A stretch of DNA of 64,000 nucleotides from positions 170,001 through 234,000 of the forward strand of contig NZ_CP044230.1 in assembly GCF_008727815.1 (NCBI RefSeq). Direction: 5' to 3'. This stretch comes from Streptococcus sp. LPB0220. GTDB lineage: Bacteria; Bacillota; Bacilli; Lactobacillales; Streptococcaceae. The notes under the pieces are model-generated. The model had not been told where the DNA came from. It searched no databases and saw nothing but the letters and a program-made list of their open reading frames with translations. Both the position numbers and the translations under genes were made by a program. The stretch's first letter is position 1; each line of letters opens with the position of its first letter. Shown one piece after another: positions 8,700-18,628 of this stretch.

Positions 8700-11345
8700 A
8701 TGGAAAATGTTGTTGTACATATTATCTCTCACAGCCACTGGGATCGTGAGTGGTATCTACCTTTTGAAAGTCACCGCATGCAATTGGTGGAACTCTTTGA
8801 CAATCTCTTTGATCTTTTTGAAAATGACCCTGAATTCAAAAGTTTCCACTTGGATGGACAAACCATCGTCCTCGATGACTATTTAGAAATTCGCCCTGAA
8901 AACCGTGACAAGGTGCAGCGTTATATCGACGAAGGCAAGCTCAAGATTGGTCCCTTTTATATCTTGCAGGATGATTACCTAATCTCCAGTGAAGCCAACG
9001 TCCGCAATACCTTGATTGGTCAAGCTGAATGTGCCAAATGGGGCAAATCAACTCAAATTGGTTACTTCCCTGATACCTTTGGAAATATGGGACAAGCTCC
9101 TCAAATCCTTCAAAAATCAGGGATTCACGTAGCAGCCTTTGGGCGTGGGGTCAAACCAATCGGATTTGACAACCAAGTCCTCGAAGATGAGCAGTTTACC
9201 TCTCAATTTTCTGAAATGTACTGGCAAGGGGCGGATGGTAGCCGTGTGCTGGGTATTCTTTTTGCTAACTGGTACAGTAACGGGAACGAAATTCCAGTAG
9301 ATAAAGATGAGGCTTTAGCTTTTTGGAAACAAAAATTGGCAGATGTTCGTGACTATGCCTCAACCAACCAATGGTTGATGATGAACGGTTGCGACCACCA
9401 ACCGGTTCAACGAAACTTGAGTGAAGCTATTCGCGTGGCCAATGAGCTTTTCCCTGACGTGACCTTTATTCATAGCTCCTTTGATGAATATGTTCAAGCA
9501 GTGGAAAGTGCGCTTCCTGAACAATTATCAACGGTTACGGGGGAATTGACCAGTCAGGAAACCGATGGCTGGTACACACTTGCTAATACCTCTTCTTCAC
9601 GCGTTTATCTCAAACAAGCCTTTCAAGAAAACAGCAATTTGCTGGAGCAAGTGGTGGAACCTTTGACCATCATTACAGGTGGTCACAATCACAAGGATCA
9701 ATTGACCTATGCCTGGAAGATGCTCTTACAAAATGCGCCACACGATAGTATATGTGGATGTAGTGTGGATGATGTTCACCGTGAAATGGAAGTTCGTTTT
9801 GCCAAGGTCAACCAAGTTGGAAACTTCGTCAAGACCAACCTTCTGAACGAATGGAAGGGTAAACTAGCGACTCAAAAAGCCCAGAGTGAGCACCTCTTTA
9901 CGGTCATCAATACTGGCTTGCATAATAAGGTGGACACCGTCAGCACGATTGTCGATGTAGCAGTTTGTCCGTTTAAGGAATTGCATCCGACAGAAGGCTT
10001 CAAGAAAATGGCCGCTTTGAGCTTGCCAGACTACCACGTAGAAGATTTAGATGGGCATCTTGTAGAAGCAGAGATTGAGGACTTGGGAGCAAGCTTTGGC
10101 TATACCCTGCCTAAGGATAAATTCCGTCAACCTTATATCGCGCGTCAAGTGCGCGTGACGGTTCCGGTTCACCTAGCGCCTCTTTCTTGGACCACCTTCC
10201 AGCTCTTGGAAGGCAAAGCACCTCATCATGATGGTCTTTTCCAAAATGGGGTGATCGATACGCCATTTGTAACCCTTAGTATCGATGATGGCTTGACCCT
10301 CTATGATAAAACGACCAATGAGGCTTATGAGGATTTCCTTCGTTTTGAAGATCGTGGTGATATTGGAAATGAATATATCTACTTCCAACCAAAAGGAACC
10401 GAACCGATCTATGCGGAGTTAACAGCTTATGAGGTCTTGGAAAACAATGCTCGCTATGCCAAAATCTTGCTCAAGCATGACTTGACGATCCCGGTCAGCG
10501 CGGATGAACAATTGGATGCGGAGCAAAGAGGCATTATCGAGTTTATGAACCGCAAGGCAAGCCGCTCAGAAGAGCTGACAACCATCCCTCTTGAAACGGA
10601 GATGACCATCTTTGTAGATGATCCGCAAATTCGCTTCAAGACGCGCTTCACCAATACAGCTAAGGATCACCGTATCCGTCTCTTGGTCAAGACTCACAAT
10701 ACACGTCCAAGCAACGACTCGGAAAGCATTTTTGAGGTGGTCACACGGCCAAATAAACCGGCTGCTTCTTGGGAAAATCCTGAAAATCCCCAACACCAGC
10801 AAGCCTTCGTCAGCTTGTATGATGACGTCAAAGGGGTAACAGTGGCCAATAAAGGATTGCATGAATACGAAATCCTTGGAGACGATACGATAGCTGTAAC
10901 ACTTCTCCGTGCTTCCGGCGAACTTGGTGACTGGGGCTATTTCCCAACACCAGAAGCACAATGCTTGCGGGACTTTGAGGTTGAATATGCAGTAGAATGC
11001 CATCAAGCTCAGGGACGCTTCTCTGCTTATCGCCGAGCTAAAGCTTTGCAGACACCGATGACCAGCCTTCAAGTTGAAAAACAAGAAGGAAGTGTAGCAG
11101 CGTCTGGTAGTTTACTCAAGCATACAGCCTTGACACATCCTCAGGTTTGTCCAACAGCCTTTAAGGTAGCAGAAAATGAAGAAGGTTACATCCTTCGCTA
11201 TTACAATATGAGCCAAGAAAATGTGCGCGTGTCAGAAGGACAACAAACGGTTGTCGATCTTCTGGAACAACCGTATCCGGTCCATACAGGTTTATTGGCA
11301 CCGCAAGAAATCCGGACAGAATGGATTAAAAAAGAAGAAGTATAG
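8700..11345 (+). CDS. GH38 alpha-mannosidase
   Basis: Large cytoplasmic alpha-mannosidase of 881 residues. The N-terminal GH38 barrel starts at once with the zinc motif HSHWDREW (11-18); YFPDTFGNMGQAPQ near residue 120 holds the probable nucleophile Asp. NAPHDSICGCSVDDVHREM (about 350) marks the alpha-mannosidase middle domain. C-terminal beta domains fill the rest. The pneumococcal homologue (SP_2143) removes alpha-1,3-mannose. Sits between GH125 and the ROK kinase gene, consistent with stepwise core mannose removal. Confidence 0.92.
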   Translation: MENVVVHIISHSHWDREWYLPFESHRMQLVELFDNLFDLFENDPEFKSFHLDGQTIVLDDYLEIRPENRDKVQRYIDEGKLKIGPFYILQDDYLISSEANVRNTLIGQAECAKWGKSTQIGYFPDTFGNMGQAPQILQKSGIHVAAFGRGVKPIGFDNQVLEDEQFTSQFSEMYWQGADGSRVLGILFANWYSNGNEIPVDKDEALAFWKQKLADVRDYASTNQWLMMNGCDHQPVQRNLSEAIRVANELFPDVTFIHSSFDEYVQAVESALPEQLSTVTGELTSQETDGWYTLANTSSSRVYLKQAFQENSNLLEQVVEPLTIITGGHNHKDQLTYAWKMLLQNAPHDSICGCSVDDVHREMEVRFAKVNQVGNFVKTNLLNEWKGKLATQKAQSEHLFTVINTGLHNKVDTVSTIVDVAVCPFKELHPTEGFKKMAALSLPDYHVEDLDGHLVEAEIEDLGASFGYTLPKDKFRQPYIARQVRVTVPVHLAPLSWTTFQLLEGKAPHHDGLFQNGVIDTPFVTLSIDDGLTLYDKTTNEAYEDFLRFEDRGDIGNEYIYFQPKGTEPIYAELTAYEVLENNARYAKILLKHDLTIPVSADEQLDAEQRGIIEFMNRKASRSEELTTIPLETEMTIFVDDPQIRFKTRFTNTAKDHRIRLLVKTHNTRPSNDSESIFEVVTRPNKPAASWENPENPQHQQAFVSLYDDVKGVTVANKGLHEYEILGDDTIAVTLLRASGELGDWGYFPTPEAQCLRDFEVEYAVECHQAQGRFSAYRRAKALQTPMTSLQVEKQEGSVAASGSLLKHTALTHPQVCPTAFKVAENEEGYILRYYNMSQENVRVSEGQQTVVDLLEQPYPVHTGLLAPQEIRTEWIKKEEV

Positions 11346-11379
11346 CTGGTTGCAGCTGAAGAAACAATAAAAGGAAAGG

Positions 11380-11421
11380 AGGAGCGAAAAAGTAAGAACC
11401 GACTGCTGACTCGCTCCTTTT
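11380..11421 (+). terminator. intra-operon terminator-like hairpin
   Basis: AGGAGCGA (11380-11387) pairs with TCGCTCCT (11411-11418), followed by TTTT. It lies between GH38 and the ROK gene with no clear promoter after it, so it probably lets part of the transcription through and lowers expression of the two downstream genes. Confidence 0.6.
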
Positions 11422-11435
11422 TACAGGTAAAAGCA

Positions 11436-12305
11436 ATGACCATTGCAACGATTGATATCGGAGGGACTGGGATTAAGTTTGCTAGTCTCACTCCGGATGG
11501 AAAGATTTTAGATAAGGCCAGCACCCCAACGCCAAAAACTCTAGAAGATTTGTTGGCTTGGTTGGACCAGCGATTGTCAGAACGTGACTACCGTGGGATT
11601 GCTATGAGTGTGCCAGGGGCTGTTAACCAAGAAACAGGGGTAATTGAAGGGACCAGTGCCATTCCTTACATCCATGGTTTTTCATGGTATGAGGCCCTTT
11701 CTCATCACAAGCTACCTGTCCATCTAGAAAATGATGCCAACTGTGTTGGACTGAGTGAATTGCTGGCGCATCCTGAGATTGAAAATGCAGCCTGTGTCGT
11801 GATTGGTACAGGGATCGGTGGCGCCATGATCATCAATGGCAAGCTTCACCGTGGTCGTCATGGCTTGGGCGGTGAGTTTGGCTACATGACAACCATCGAA
11901 CCTGCAGAAAAGCTCAATAACTGGTCACAACTAGCATCAACAGGAAATATGGTGCGCTATGTCATTGAAAAATCTGGTCAGTCTGACTGGGATGGCCGTA
12001 AGGTGTACCAAGAGGCGGCAGCAGGCAATGCCCTTTGCCAAGAAGCTATTGAGCGGATGAATCGCAACCTAGCCCAAGGACTGCTCAATATCCAGTATCT
12101 CATCGACCCAGATGTCATTAGCCTGGGTGGCTCTATTAGTCAGAATCCAGATTTTATCAGAGGGGTTCAAAAAGCAGTAGATACTTTTGTGGACAGATAT
12201 GAAGAATATACAATTGCTCCAGTGATTCAAGCTTGCACCTATCAGGCAGATGCCAATCTCTACGGTGCCCTTGTCAACTGGTTACAGGAGGAAAACCAAT
12301 GGTAA
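11436..12305 (+). CDS. ROK-family sugar kinase
   Basis: Cytoplasmic sugar kinase of 289 residues. Phosphate-binding motif [10 protein letters not shown] near the N-terminus, second ATP-binding motif [20 protein letters not shown] (about 124-143) and GLGGEFG (146-152). No N-terminal helix-turn-helix, so an enzyme rather than a ROK repressor. In this operon its likely substrate is the mannose freed by GH92/GH125/GH38, but glucose or amino sugars are possible. It lacks the CXCGXXGCXE zinc motif of many ROK proteins. Overlaps GH20 by 7 bases. Confidence 0.85.
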   Translation: MTIATIDIGGTGIKFASLTPDGKILDKASTPTPKTLEDLLAWLDQRLSERDYRGIAMSVPGAVNQETGVIEGTSAIPYIHGFSWYEALSHHKLPVHLENDANCVGLSELLAHPEIENAACVVIGTGIGGAMIINGKLHRGRHGLGGEFGYMTTIEPAEKLNNWSQLASTGNMVRYVIEKSGQSDWDGRKVYQEAAAGNALCQEAIERMNRNLAQGLLNIQYLIDPDVISLGGSISQNPDFIRGVQKAVDTFVDRYEEYTIAPVIQACTYQADANLYGALVNWLQEENQW

Positions 12306-14179
12306 CTTTTACCGGAATCAGCAGTAAACAAGCGCAAGCTTTAGAGTTGCTCCAAAATCACATTTCTCTACCAGATGTAGAAGTGGCGGTTGGTCAGTCT
12401 GACCATGCTTCTATCTCTATCAAGGGTGAGAGTGGACAGTATCAATTGACCTACCGCAAACCGCATCAACTTTACCGCGCCTTATCCGTTCTAGCAACAG
12501 CTTTAGCAGAAGGGGACAAGGTAGAGATTGAAGAACAAGCGGCTTACGAAGATTTGGCCTATATGGCGGACTGTTCGCGCAACGCCGTGATCAATGTCGC
12601 ATCTGCCAAACAGATGATTGAAGTCTTGGCTCTCATGGGTTATTCAACCTTTGAGCTCTACATGGAAGACACCTATCAGATTGAGGGGCAACCTTATTTT
12701 GGTTATTTCCGTGGAGCATACTCAGCTGAAGAGTTACAGGAAATTGAAACCTATGCCCAGCGGTTTGACATGACCTTTGTCCCATGCATCCAAACCTTGG
12801 CCCACTTGTCAGCCTTTGTCAAATGGGGTGTCAAAGAAGTGCAGGAACTCCGCGATGTAGAGGACATTCTCCTTATCGGTGAAGAAAAAGTTTATGACCT
12901 GATTGATGGCATGTTTGCGACGCTATCTAAACTACAAACGCGCAAGGTCAATATCGGGATGGACGAAGCCCACCTGGTTGGTTTGGGTCGTTATCTTATC
13001 TTGAACGGTATTGTGGACCGGAGTCTCCTTATGTGCCAACACTTGGAGCGCGTGCTGGATATTGCAGATAAGTATGGTTTCCACTGCCAGATGTGGAGCG
13101 ATATGTTCTTCAAGCTTATGTCAGCAGATGGCCAGTACGATCGTGAGGTGGACATTCCAGAAGAAACACGAGTTTATCTAGACCGTCTCAAAGACCGTGT
13201 GACCTTGGTTTACTGGGATTATTATCAGGATAGCGAGGAAAAATACAATCGTAACTTCCGTAATCACCACAAGATTAGCCAAGATATCGCCTTTGCTGGT
13301 GGGGCTTGGAAGTGGATTGGCTTCACACCCCACAACCATTTCAGTCGTCTCATCGCTCTTGAAGCCAATAAAGCTTGCCGTGCCAACCAGATCAAGGAAG
13401 TCATTGTGACGGGCTGGGGGGACAATGGTGGTGAAACAGCCCAGTTCTCGATCCTACCGAGCTTACAAATCTGGGCGGAGCTCAGCTATCGCAATAATTT
13501 AGAGTGTCTATCTGCTCACTTTAAGACTAATACTGGTCTATCCGTTGAGGACTTTATGCAGCTGGATCTGGCCAACCTCTTGCCAGACCTACCAGACAAT
13601 CTCAGTGGCATTAACCCCAATCGCTATGTCTTTTATCAGGATGTTCTCTGCCCAATTCTTGACAAACACATGACACCTGAACAGGATAAGCCACACTTTG
13701 CCCAAGCAGCTGAGACTCTTGCTGCTATCAAAGAAAAAGCAGGCATCTACGCCTATCTCTTTGAAACCCAGGCTCAGTTGAATGCCATTTTAAGTAGTAA
13801 AGTGGATGTAGGTCGACGCATCCGTGAGGCCTATCACGCAGGTGATAAAGAGAGCTTGCAACAAATTGCTCGGGAAGAATTACCAAAACTCAGAAGCCAG
13901 ATTGAACACTTACATGCTCTCTTTAGCCACCAATGGTTGAAAGAAAACAAGGTCTTTGGTTTGGATACCGTAGATATTCGTATGGGTGGACTCTTGCAGC
14001 GGATCAAGCGAGCTGAAAGCCGTATTGAAAACTACCTAGCAGGCGAAATCCCTCGTATCGATGAACTAGAAGTAGAGATCTTGCCATTCAACGATTTCTA
14101 CGGGGATCAGGACTTCGCAGCCACAACGGCTAACCAGTGGCATACTATTGCGACGGCTTCAACCATTTATACAACGTAA
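12299..14179 (+). CDS. GH20 beta-hexosaminidase (GH20C type)
   Basis: Beta-N-acetylhexosaminidase of 626 residues. I start it at ATG 12299 behind CAGGAGG; a longer frame only reads into the kinase gene. A small N-terminal domain precedes the GH20 barrel, with the catalytic Asp-Glu pair in [15 protein letters not shown] (about 213-227). No signal peptide. The pneumococcal counterpart GH20C (SP_2141, from memory) has the same length and order and is cytoplasmic. It probably removes the GlcNAc left on imported glycan cores. Last gene of the operon. Confidence 0.9.
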   Translation: MVTFTGISSKQAQALELLQNHISLPDVEVAVGQSDHASISIKGESGQYQLTYRKPHQLYRALSVLATALAEGDKVEIEEQAAYEDLAYMADCSRNAVINVASAKQMIEVLALMGYSTFELYMEDTYQIEGQPYFGYFRGAYSAEELQEIETYAQRFDMTFVPCIQTLAHLSAFVKWGVKEVQELRDVEDILLIGEEKVYDLIDGMFATLSKLQTRKVNIGMDEAHLVGLGRYLILNGIVDRSLLMCQHLERVLDIADKYGFHCQMWSDMFFKLMSADGQYDREVDIPEETRVYLDRLKDRVTLVYWDYYQDSEEKYNRNFRNHHKISQDIAFAGGAWKWIGFTPHNHFSRLIALEANKACRANQIKEVIVTGWGDNGGETAQFSILPSLQIWAELSYRNNLECLSAHFKTNTGLSVEDFMQLDLANLLPDLPDNLSGINPNRYVFYQDVLCPILDKHMTPEQDKPHFAQAAETLAAIKEKAGIYAYLFETQAQLNAILSSKVDVGRRIREAYHAGDKESLQQIAREELPKLRSQIEHLHALFSHQWLKENKVFGLDTVDIRMGGLLQRIKRAESRIENYLAGEIPRIDELEVEILPFNDFYGDQDFAATTANQWHTIATASTIYTT

Positions 14180-14223
14180 AAAATGCCAAGTTGGATGACA
14201 GAAGTCTCATCCACAGTGGCTAG

Positions 14224-14271
14224 GAGTAGAAGAGGAGCTGTCTTTACGACCACCCTTTTCTACTCTTTTTT
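14224..14271 (+). terminator. terminator of the glycosidase operon
   Basis: GAGTAGAA (14224-14231) pairs with TTCTACTC (14258-14265) and is followed by T6. Confidence 0.85.
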
Positions 14272-14316
14272 AAAGCTATGTCATAAATTTGTAGAATTTT
14301 TTCTATAATTAGGAGT

Positions 14317-14365
14317 TTGAAAATGTAAATGGGCTATCTTATAATAGGTGATGTAAACGCTACCA
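14317..14365 (+). promoter_or_regulatory. glycan ABC transporter promoter with cre site
   Basis: TTGAAA (14317-14322), 17-base spacer, TATAAT (14340-14345). ATGTAAACGCTACCA (14351-14365) matches the CcpA consensus WTGNAANCGNWNNCW at every position and sits at the transcription start, the usual place for catabolite repression. AGGGGGGGAG ribosome site precedes the first permease. Confidence 0.88.
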
Positions 14366-14406
14366 AAGCAAATAAACACGCTCAAGGCTCAAAGGGGGGG
14401 AGTTAA

Positions 14407-15336
14407 ATGAAAAAGTTTGTAAGGACTCTGAGAGAAAATTTCATTTTTCTTTTAATGGTCTTACCTGGTGCAGCGTGGTTAATCTTATTCTTCTATATTC
14501 CGGTTTTTGGGAATATCGTAGCATTTAAGGACTATCATATTACGGGAGAGGGCTTCATTGACAGTGTCATGAAGAGTAAGTGGGTTGGCTTTGACAATTT
14601 CAAGTTCCTCTTTAGTTCCAAAGATGCCTACATTATTACAAGAAACACGGTATTGTACAACTTAGGATTCATCTTCTTAGGATTGATTGTTTCCGTTGGG
14701 ATCGCCATCATCTTTAGTGAGTTGAGATCAAAAAGAGTGGTCAAGGTGCTTCAAACCTCCATGCTCTTCCCATACTTCCTATCATGGGTTATCATCAGCT
14801 TCTTCACCGATGCCTTCCTTAACGTGGACAAAGGATTGGTCAACCACATCTTAACTTCATTTGGTATGAAAGCCATCAATTTCTACTCGGAATTGTGGAT
14901 CTGGCCAGCGCTTCTCCTCTTCTTAGGAATCTGGAAAGGCTTTGGTTATAGTAGTGTCATGTACTATGCAACCATCATGGGAATTGACCCAACTTACTAT
15001 GAAGCAGCGACTGTGGATGGTGCGTCTAAGTGGCAACGCATTCGCAACATCACCATTCCTCAGTTGTCTTCCTTGATTACGGTTTTGACTATTCTTGCAG
15101 TCGGAAATATCTTCCGCGCAGATTTCGGTCTTTTCTACCAAATCCCGCATAATGCTGGAGCGCTCTATAGTGTGACCAACGTTATTGATGTTTATGTCTA
15201 CAACGGTTTGACCAAGTCAGGGGATATCGGGATGACAGCAGCAGCCGGTCTTTACCAATCGGTAGTCGGTTTGGTTCTTGTTTTAATCTCAAATATCATT
15301 GCCCGTCGCATTGATAAGAATGCCGCTCTCTTCTAG
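14407..15336 (+). CDS. ABC sugar permease, LplB type (NgtP1-like)
   Basis: Inner-membrane permease of 309 residues with six transmembrane segments and the EAA loop EAATVDGASKWQRIRNITIP (about 198-217), which contacts the ATPase. It belongs to the LplB/YteP group that imports larger oligosaccharides. Next to a second permease, a binding protein and N-glycan glycosidases, it most resembles the pneumococcal N-glycan importer NgtS-P1-P2. No ATPase gene is here, so it probably uses a shared MsmK-type ATPase encoded elsewhere. Confidence 0.88.
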   Translation: MKKFVRTLRENFIFLLMVLPGAAWLILFFYIPVFGNIVAFKDYHITGEGFIDSVMKSKWVGFDNFKFLFSSKDAYIITRNTVLYNLGFIFLGLIVSVGIAIIFSELRSKRVVKVLQTSMLFPYFLSWVIISFFTDAFLNVDKGLVNHILTSFGMKAINFYSELWIWPALLLFLGIWKGFGYSSVMYYATIMGIDPTYYEAATVDGASKWQRIRNITIPQLSSLITVLTILAVGNIFRADFGLFYQIPHNAGALYSVTNVIDVYVYNGLTKSGDIGMTAAAGLYQSVVGLVLVLISNIIARRIDKNAALF

Positions 15337-15349
15337 AAAGGAGGATCGT

Positions 15350-16282
15350 ATGAAAAAATCAACCATTCAAAAAGAAAAAATTGATAATGTCGGGATCCAT
15401 TCTTTCAGTAAGAAGAGCAACTTCTTCTTTACCTTGTTGTTGACCTTGGTCGGCTTGACCTGTGTGCTTCCCTTCATCTTCGTTGTCATGATCTCTTTGA
15501 CAGACGAACAAAGTTTGGCAGTCCATGGTTTCCAATTCTGGCCAGCAAAATTTGGATTTGATGGTTACCTCTTCTTGGTACAGTTCAAAGACAAAATCTT
15601 GCAAGCCCTCTTCATTACCTTGTTTGTGACCATTGTGGGAACAGCATGTAATGTCTTTATCACCACAACTTATGCTTACGCAATCTCACGGAGTACCTTT
15701 AAATACCGCAAGTTCTTTACCGTATTTTCACTCCTTAGTATGCTCTTTAGTGCAGGGTTGGTTCCAAGCTACATTGTGACCACTCAACTCTTGCAGTTAG
15801 GTGATACCATCGGGGCTTTGATTATCCCAATGTTGCTCAGTCCATTTAACATCATATTGATGCGGACCTTCTTTAAACGGACCATTCCAGAAGCTATCCT
15901 TGAATCCGCTCGGATCGATGGGGCAAGTGAAACACGGATCTTCTTCCAAATCTGCTTGCCATTGTCTCTACCAGGGATTGCGACCATCAGTTTGTTCACC
16001 GCTTTAGGGTTCTGGAATGACTGGTTCAATGCCCTCCTCTATATTAAGAGTGACAACCTTTACCCATTGCAATACCTCTTGATGCAAATCCAAAACAATA
16101 TGGATTACATCGCTAAAAATGTCGGGGTATCCGGCCAATTGGCAGGAGCTGTACAATCCATCCCACGGGAAACAGGACGTATGGCCATGGTGGTTGTGGC
16201 AACAGTGCCAATCGCCATTCTCTATCCATTCTTCCAACGCTACTTTGTAAAAGGCTTGACCATCGGTGGTGTGAAAGAATAA
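15350..16282 (+). CDS. ABC sugar permease, LplC/YtcP type (NgtP2-like)
   Basis: Second membrane permease, 310 residues, six hydrophobic segments, EAA loop ESARIDGASETRIFFQICLP (about 183-202). ATG 15350 sits behind AGGAGG; an upstream in-frame start lies inside the previous gene. Partner of the LplB-type permease in a probable N-glycan oligosaccharide importer. Confidence 0.88.
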   Translation: MKKSTIQKEKIDNVGIHSFSKKSNFFFTLLLTLVGLTCVLPFIFVVMISLTDEQSLAVHGFQFWPAKFGFDGYLFLVQFKDKILQALFITLFVTIVGTACNVFITTTYAYAISRSTFKYRKFFTVFSLLSMLFSAGLVPSYIVTTQLLQLGDTIGALIIPMLLSPFNIILMRTFFKRTIPEAILESARIDGASETRIFFQICLPLSLPGIATISLFTALGFWNDWFNALLYIKSDNLYPLQYLLMQIQNNMDYIAKNVGVSGQLAGAVQSIPRETGRMAMVVVATVPIAILYPFFQRYFVKGLTIGGVKE

Positions 16283-16291
16283 CATCGTTCA

Positions 16292-16314
16292 TTGAAAATC
16301 AACAGGATTTTCAA
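16292..16314 (+). other. intercistronic hairpin before the binding-protein gene
   Basis: Perfect TTGAAAATC-AACAG-GATTTTCAA stem-loop with no T-run, in the 79-bp gap between permease and solute-binding genes. Such hairpins often stabilise an mRNA end, and binding proteins are usually needed in excess over permeases. Confidence 0.55.
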
Positions 16315-16361
16315 CTCATAACTTAGTCTAAAAAGAAAATAACATAAAGGAGATTTTTCTT

Positions 16362-17843
16362 ATGAAAAATTGGAAAAAATATGCGTTAGCATCTGCTAGT
16401 GTCATCGCTCTTGGAGCTACTCTTGCTGCTTGTGGAAGCCTTACAGGTAACAACAAGAAATCTGCAACAACTGAAGACGGTAAACCAATCATCAAGATGT
16501 ACCAAATCGGTGATAAACCAGATAACTTGGATGTTCTTCTTAAAAATGCCAACAAGATCATTGAAAAGAAAGTTGGCGCAAAATTGGATATCCAATATCT
16601 TGGTTGGGGTGACTATGCACAAAAAATGAACGTTATCATCTCATCTGGTGAAAACTATGATATTGCCTTTGCTAATAACTATGTCATTAACGCTCAAAAA
16701 GGTGCTTATGCTGACTTGACAGAATTGTACAAGAAAGAAGGGAAAGACCTTTACAAAGCACTTGACCCAGCTTACATCAAAGGGAACACTGTAAACGGCA
16801 AGATCTATGCTGTTCCAGTAGCAGCTAACGTTGCATCTTCTCAAAACTTTGCATTTAACGGACCACTTCTTGAAAAATATGGTATCGACGTTTCAAACGT
16901 GAAAGACTATGCTTCTCTTGAACCAGTCTTGAAAGCCATCAAAGAAAAAGATCCAAACGTTGTTCCATTTGCAATGAACAAGAGCTACGGTGGACCTTCA
17001 GATGACTTTGACTATGTGGCTGTTGATGGACTTCCATTCGTTGTTGACTTGAAAGGTGACACTACTAAGATCGTTGACCGTTACACAATTCCTCGTTATG
17101 TAGAAAACTTGAAGACTCTTCACAAATACTACGAAGCAGGATACATTCCAAAAGACGTAGCAACGAGCGACACTGGTTATGATCTTTCTCAAGATACATG
17201 GTTGGTTCGTGAAGAAACAGTAGGGCCAGCTGACTACGGTAACAGCTTGCTTTCTCGTGTAGCAAACCGTAAGATCGAAATCAAACCATTTACTGAACTG
17301 TACAAGAAGAACAATACTACTCAAGTAGCTAACTTTGTTATCTCAAACAACTCTAAGAACAAAGAAAAAGCAATGGAAGTGTTGAATCTCTTGAACACTG
17401 ATCCAGAACTCTTGAACGGCCTTGTTTATGGACCAGAAGGCAAGAACTGGGAAAAAGTTCCCGGCAAAGAAAACCGTGTCAAAGTCTTGGATGGCTACAA
17501 CGGAAACACTCACATGTCTGGATGGAACACTGGTAACAACTGGATTCTTTACATCAACGAAAACGTAACAGATGAACAAATTGCACAATCTAAGAAAGAC
17601 TTGGAAACTGCAAAAGAATCTCCAGCACTTGGCTTCATCTTTAACACAGATAAAGTGAAATCAGAAATCACTGCTCTTACAAATACTTTGAACCAATTCG
17701 CAGGTGCTATCAATACTGGTACTGTGGATCCTGAAGTAGAAGTTCCTAAGATGCTTGAAAAATTGAAATCAGAAGGTGCTTACCAAAAAGTGCTTGACGA
17801 AATGCAAAAACAATACGACGAATTCCTTGCTTCTAAAAAATAA
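16362..17843 (+). CDS. oligosaccharide-binding lipoprotein (NgtS-like)
   Basis: Extracellular solute-binding lipoprotein of 493 residues, lipobox AAC with Cys24. The body has the family 1 binding-protein fold in the version paired with LplB/LplC permeases (motif DIQYLGWGDYAQKMNVIISS near 72-91). AAAGGAG ribosome site. Codon usage is strongly biased to preferred codons, suggesting high expression. Third gene of the transporter operon; the glycosidase context points to processed N-glycans as ligand (inference). Confidence 0.88.
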   Translation: MKNWKKYALASASVIALGATLAACGSLTGNNKKSATTEDGKPIIKMYQIGDKPDNLDVLLKNANKIIEKKVGAKLDIQYLGWGDYAQKMNVIISSGENYDIAFANNYVINAQKGAYADLTELYKKEGKDLYKALDPAYIKGNTVNGKIYAVPVAANVASSQNFAFNGPLLEKYGIDVSNVKDYASLEPVLKAIKEKDPNVVPFAMNKSYGGPSDDFDYVAVDGLPFVVDLKGDTTKIVDRYTIPRYVENLKTLHKYYEAGYIPKDVATSDTGYDLSQDTWLVREETVGPADYGNSLLSRVANRKIEIKPFTELYKKNNTTQVANFVISNNSKNKEKAMEVLNLLNTDPELLNGLVYGPEGKNWEKVPGKENRVKVLDGYNGNTHMSGWNTGNNWILYINENVTDEQIAQSKKDLETAKESPALGFIFNTDKVKSEITALTNTLNQFAGAINTGTVDPEVEVPKMLEKLKSEGAYQKVLDEMQKQYDEFLASKK

Positions 17844-17857
17844 GAACAGGTAGTTCG

Positions 17858-17891
17858 AAAAAGGCTTTGGAGGGATCTCCAGAGCCTTTTT
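17858..17891 (+). terminator. terminator of the transporter operon
   Basis: AAAAAGGCTTTGGAG pairs with CTCCAGAGCCTTTTT around a GGAT loop. Confidence 0.9.
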
Positions 17892-17975
17892 GTGTCTTTA
17901 TGAAAATGAGTCTTGTAAATGAAAATCAATATTTCAATTTACCAATGCAAATAGGGGGAAAGCGTTTTATTTTTA

Positions 17976-17984
17976 TGGTATAAT
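17976..17984 (+). promoter_or_regulatory. extended -10 promoter of DUF624-yesMN
   Basis: TGGTATAAT, an extended -10, about 30 bases before the DUF624 start. No good -35. AAAGCG-TTTT just upstream is cre-like but has three mismatches. Confidence 0.6.
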
Positions 17985-18014
17985 AGAATCACTAATTGGA
18001 AAAGAGGCTGAATG

Positions 18015-18626
18015 ATGGGAAAAATCATCGAGTTCATTTTTACGAGAGTCTATGTTGCTATGCTGGTAACAGGGATTTTTTGGGTCTTGACGATCTGTGG
18101 GGGTGTTCTACTAGGAGTAGGACCGGCTAGTGCCACTATCATGAGCCTCTATGCGGAAAATGGCATGACCTACAAGGACTATCATTGGTCACGCGCTTGG
18201 GAACTCTTCAAAGAAAATCTACGCCCGGCTAATCAAGTCTTTTATACCTTCTTTGCCATTGAAGGGGTTCTCCTCTATGGCATGTACCTCATAGTCCAGA
18301 TTCCTCACTTGAATTTCTTCCAAATTTTGGTTCTCTTGTTTAATCTGGTTTTCCTCTTGGTTGCGCCTCTAGCTTACGCCGTTTATTTGAAATTGCAAGT
18401 TCATTTCGATCTCTCTTATGCCAACAGTATCAAGCTCAGTTTGATCGGAATGTTGCTGGACATTCGTCCAGTTCTGAAGCTCATCCTTGGAACCGCGCTA
18501 CTTGGCGTCATTAGCTACTATATGCCAGCCCTTCTCTTTTTCGTCTTGATCGGTGTATGGCATTTCTTTGTCAATGATATCTTTGACCCTGTTTATCAAA
18601 ACATCCACGAAAAATTGGTATCCTAA
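18015..18626 (+). CDS. DUF624 (YesL-like) membrane protein
   Basis: Membrane protein of 203 residues with about five hydrophobic segments. The start FTRVYVAMLVTGIFWVLTICGG leads into LGVGPASATIMSLYAE, the conserved patch of the DUF624/YesL family. I prefer ATG 18015 (7 bases after AGAGG) over ATG 18012. In Bacillus yesL lies next to yesMN and sugar transport genes, and the order is the same here. Its role is unknown; an accessory to the kinase or transporter is plausible. The kinase gene begins 2 bases after its stop. Confidence 0.82.
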   Translation: MGKIIEFIFTRVYVAMLVTGIFWVLTICGGVLLGVGPASATIMSLYAENGMTYKDYHWSRAWELFKENLRPANQVFYTFFAIEGVLLYGMYLIVQIPHLNFFQILVLLFNLVFLLVAPLAYAVYLKLQVHFDLSYANSIKLSLIGMLLDIRPVLKLILGTALLGVISYYMPALLFFVLIGVWHFFVNDIFDPVYQNIHEKLVS

Positions 18627-18628
18627 CG

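Noticed and set aside
17957..17975. cre-like AAAGCG-TTTT upstream of the DUF624 gene
   Set aside because: Three mismatches to the CcpA consensus on either strand, too weak beside the perfect site at 14351.
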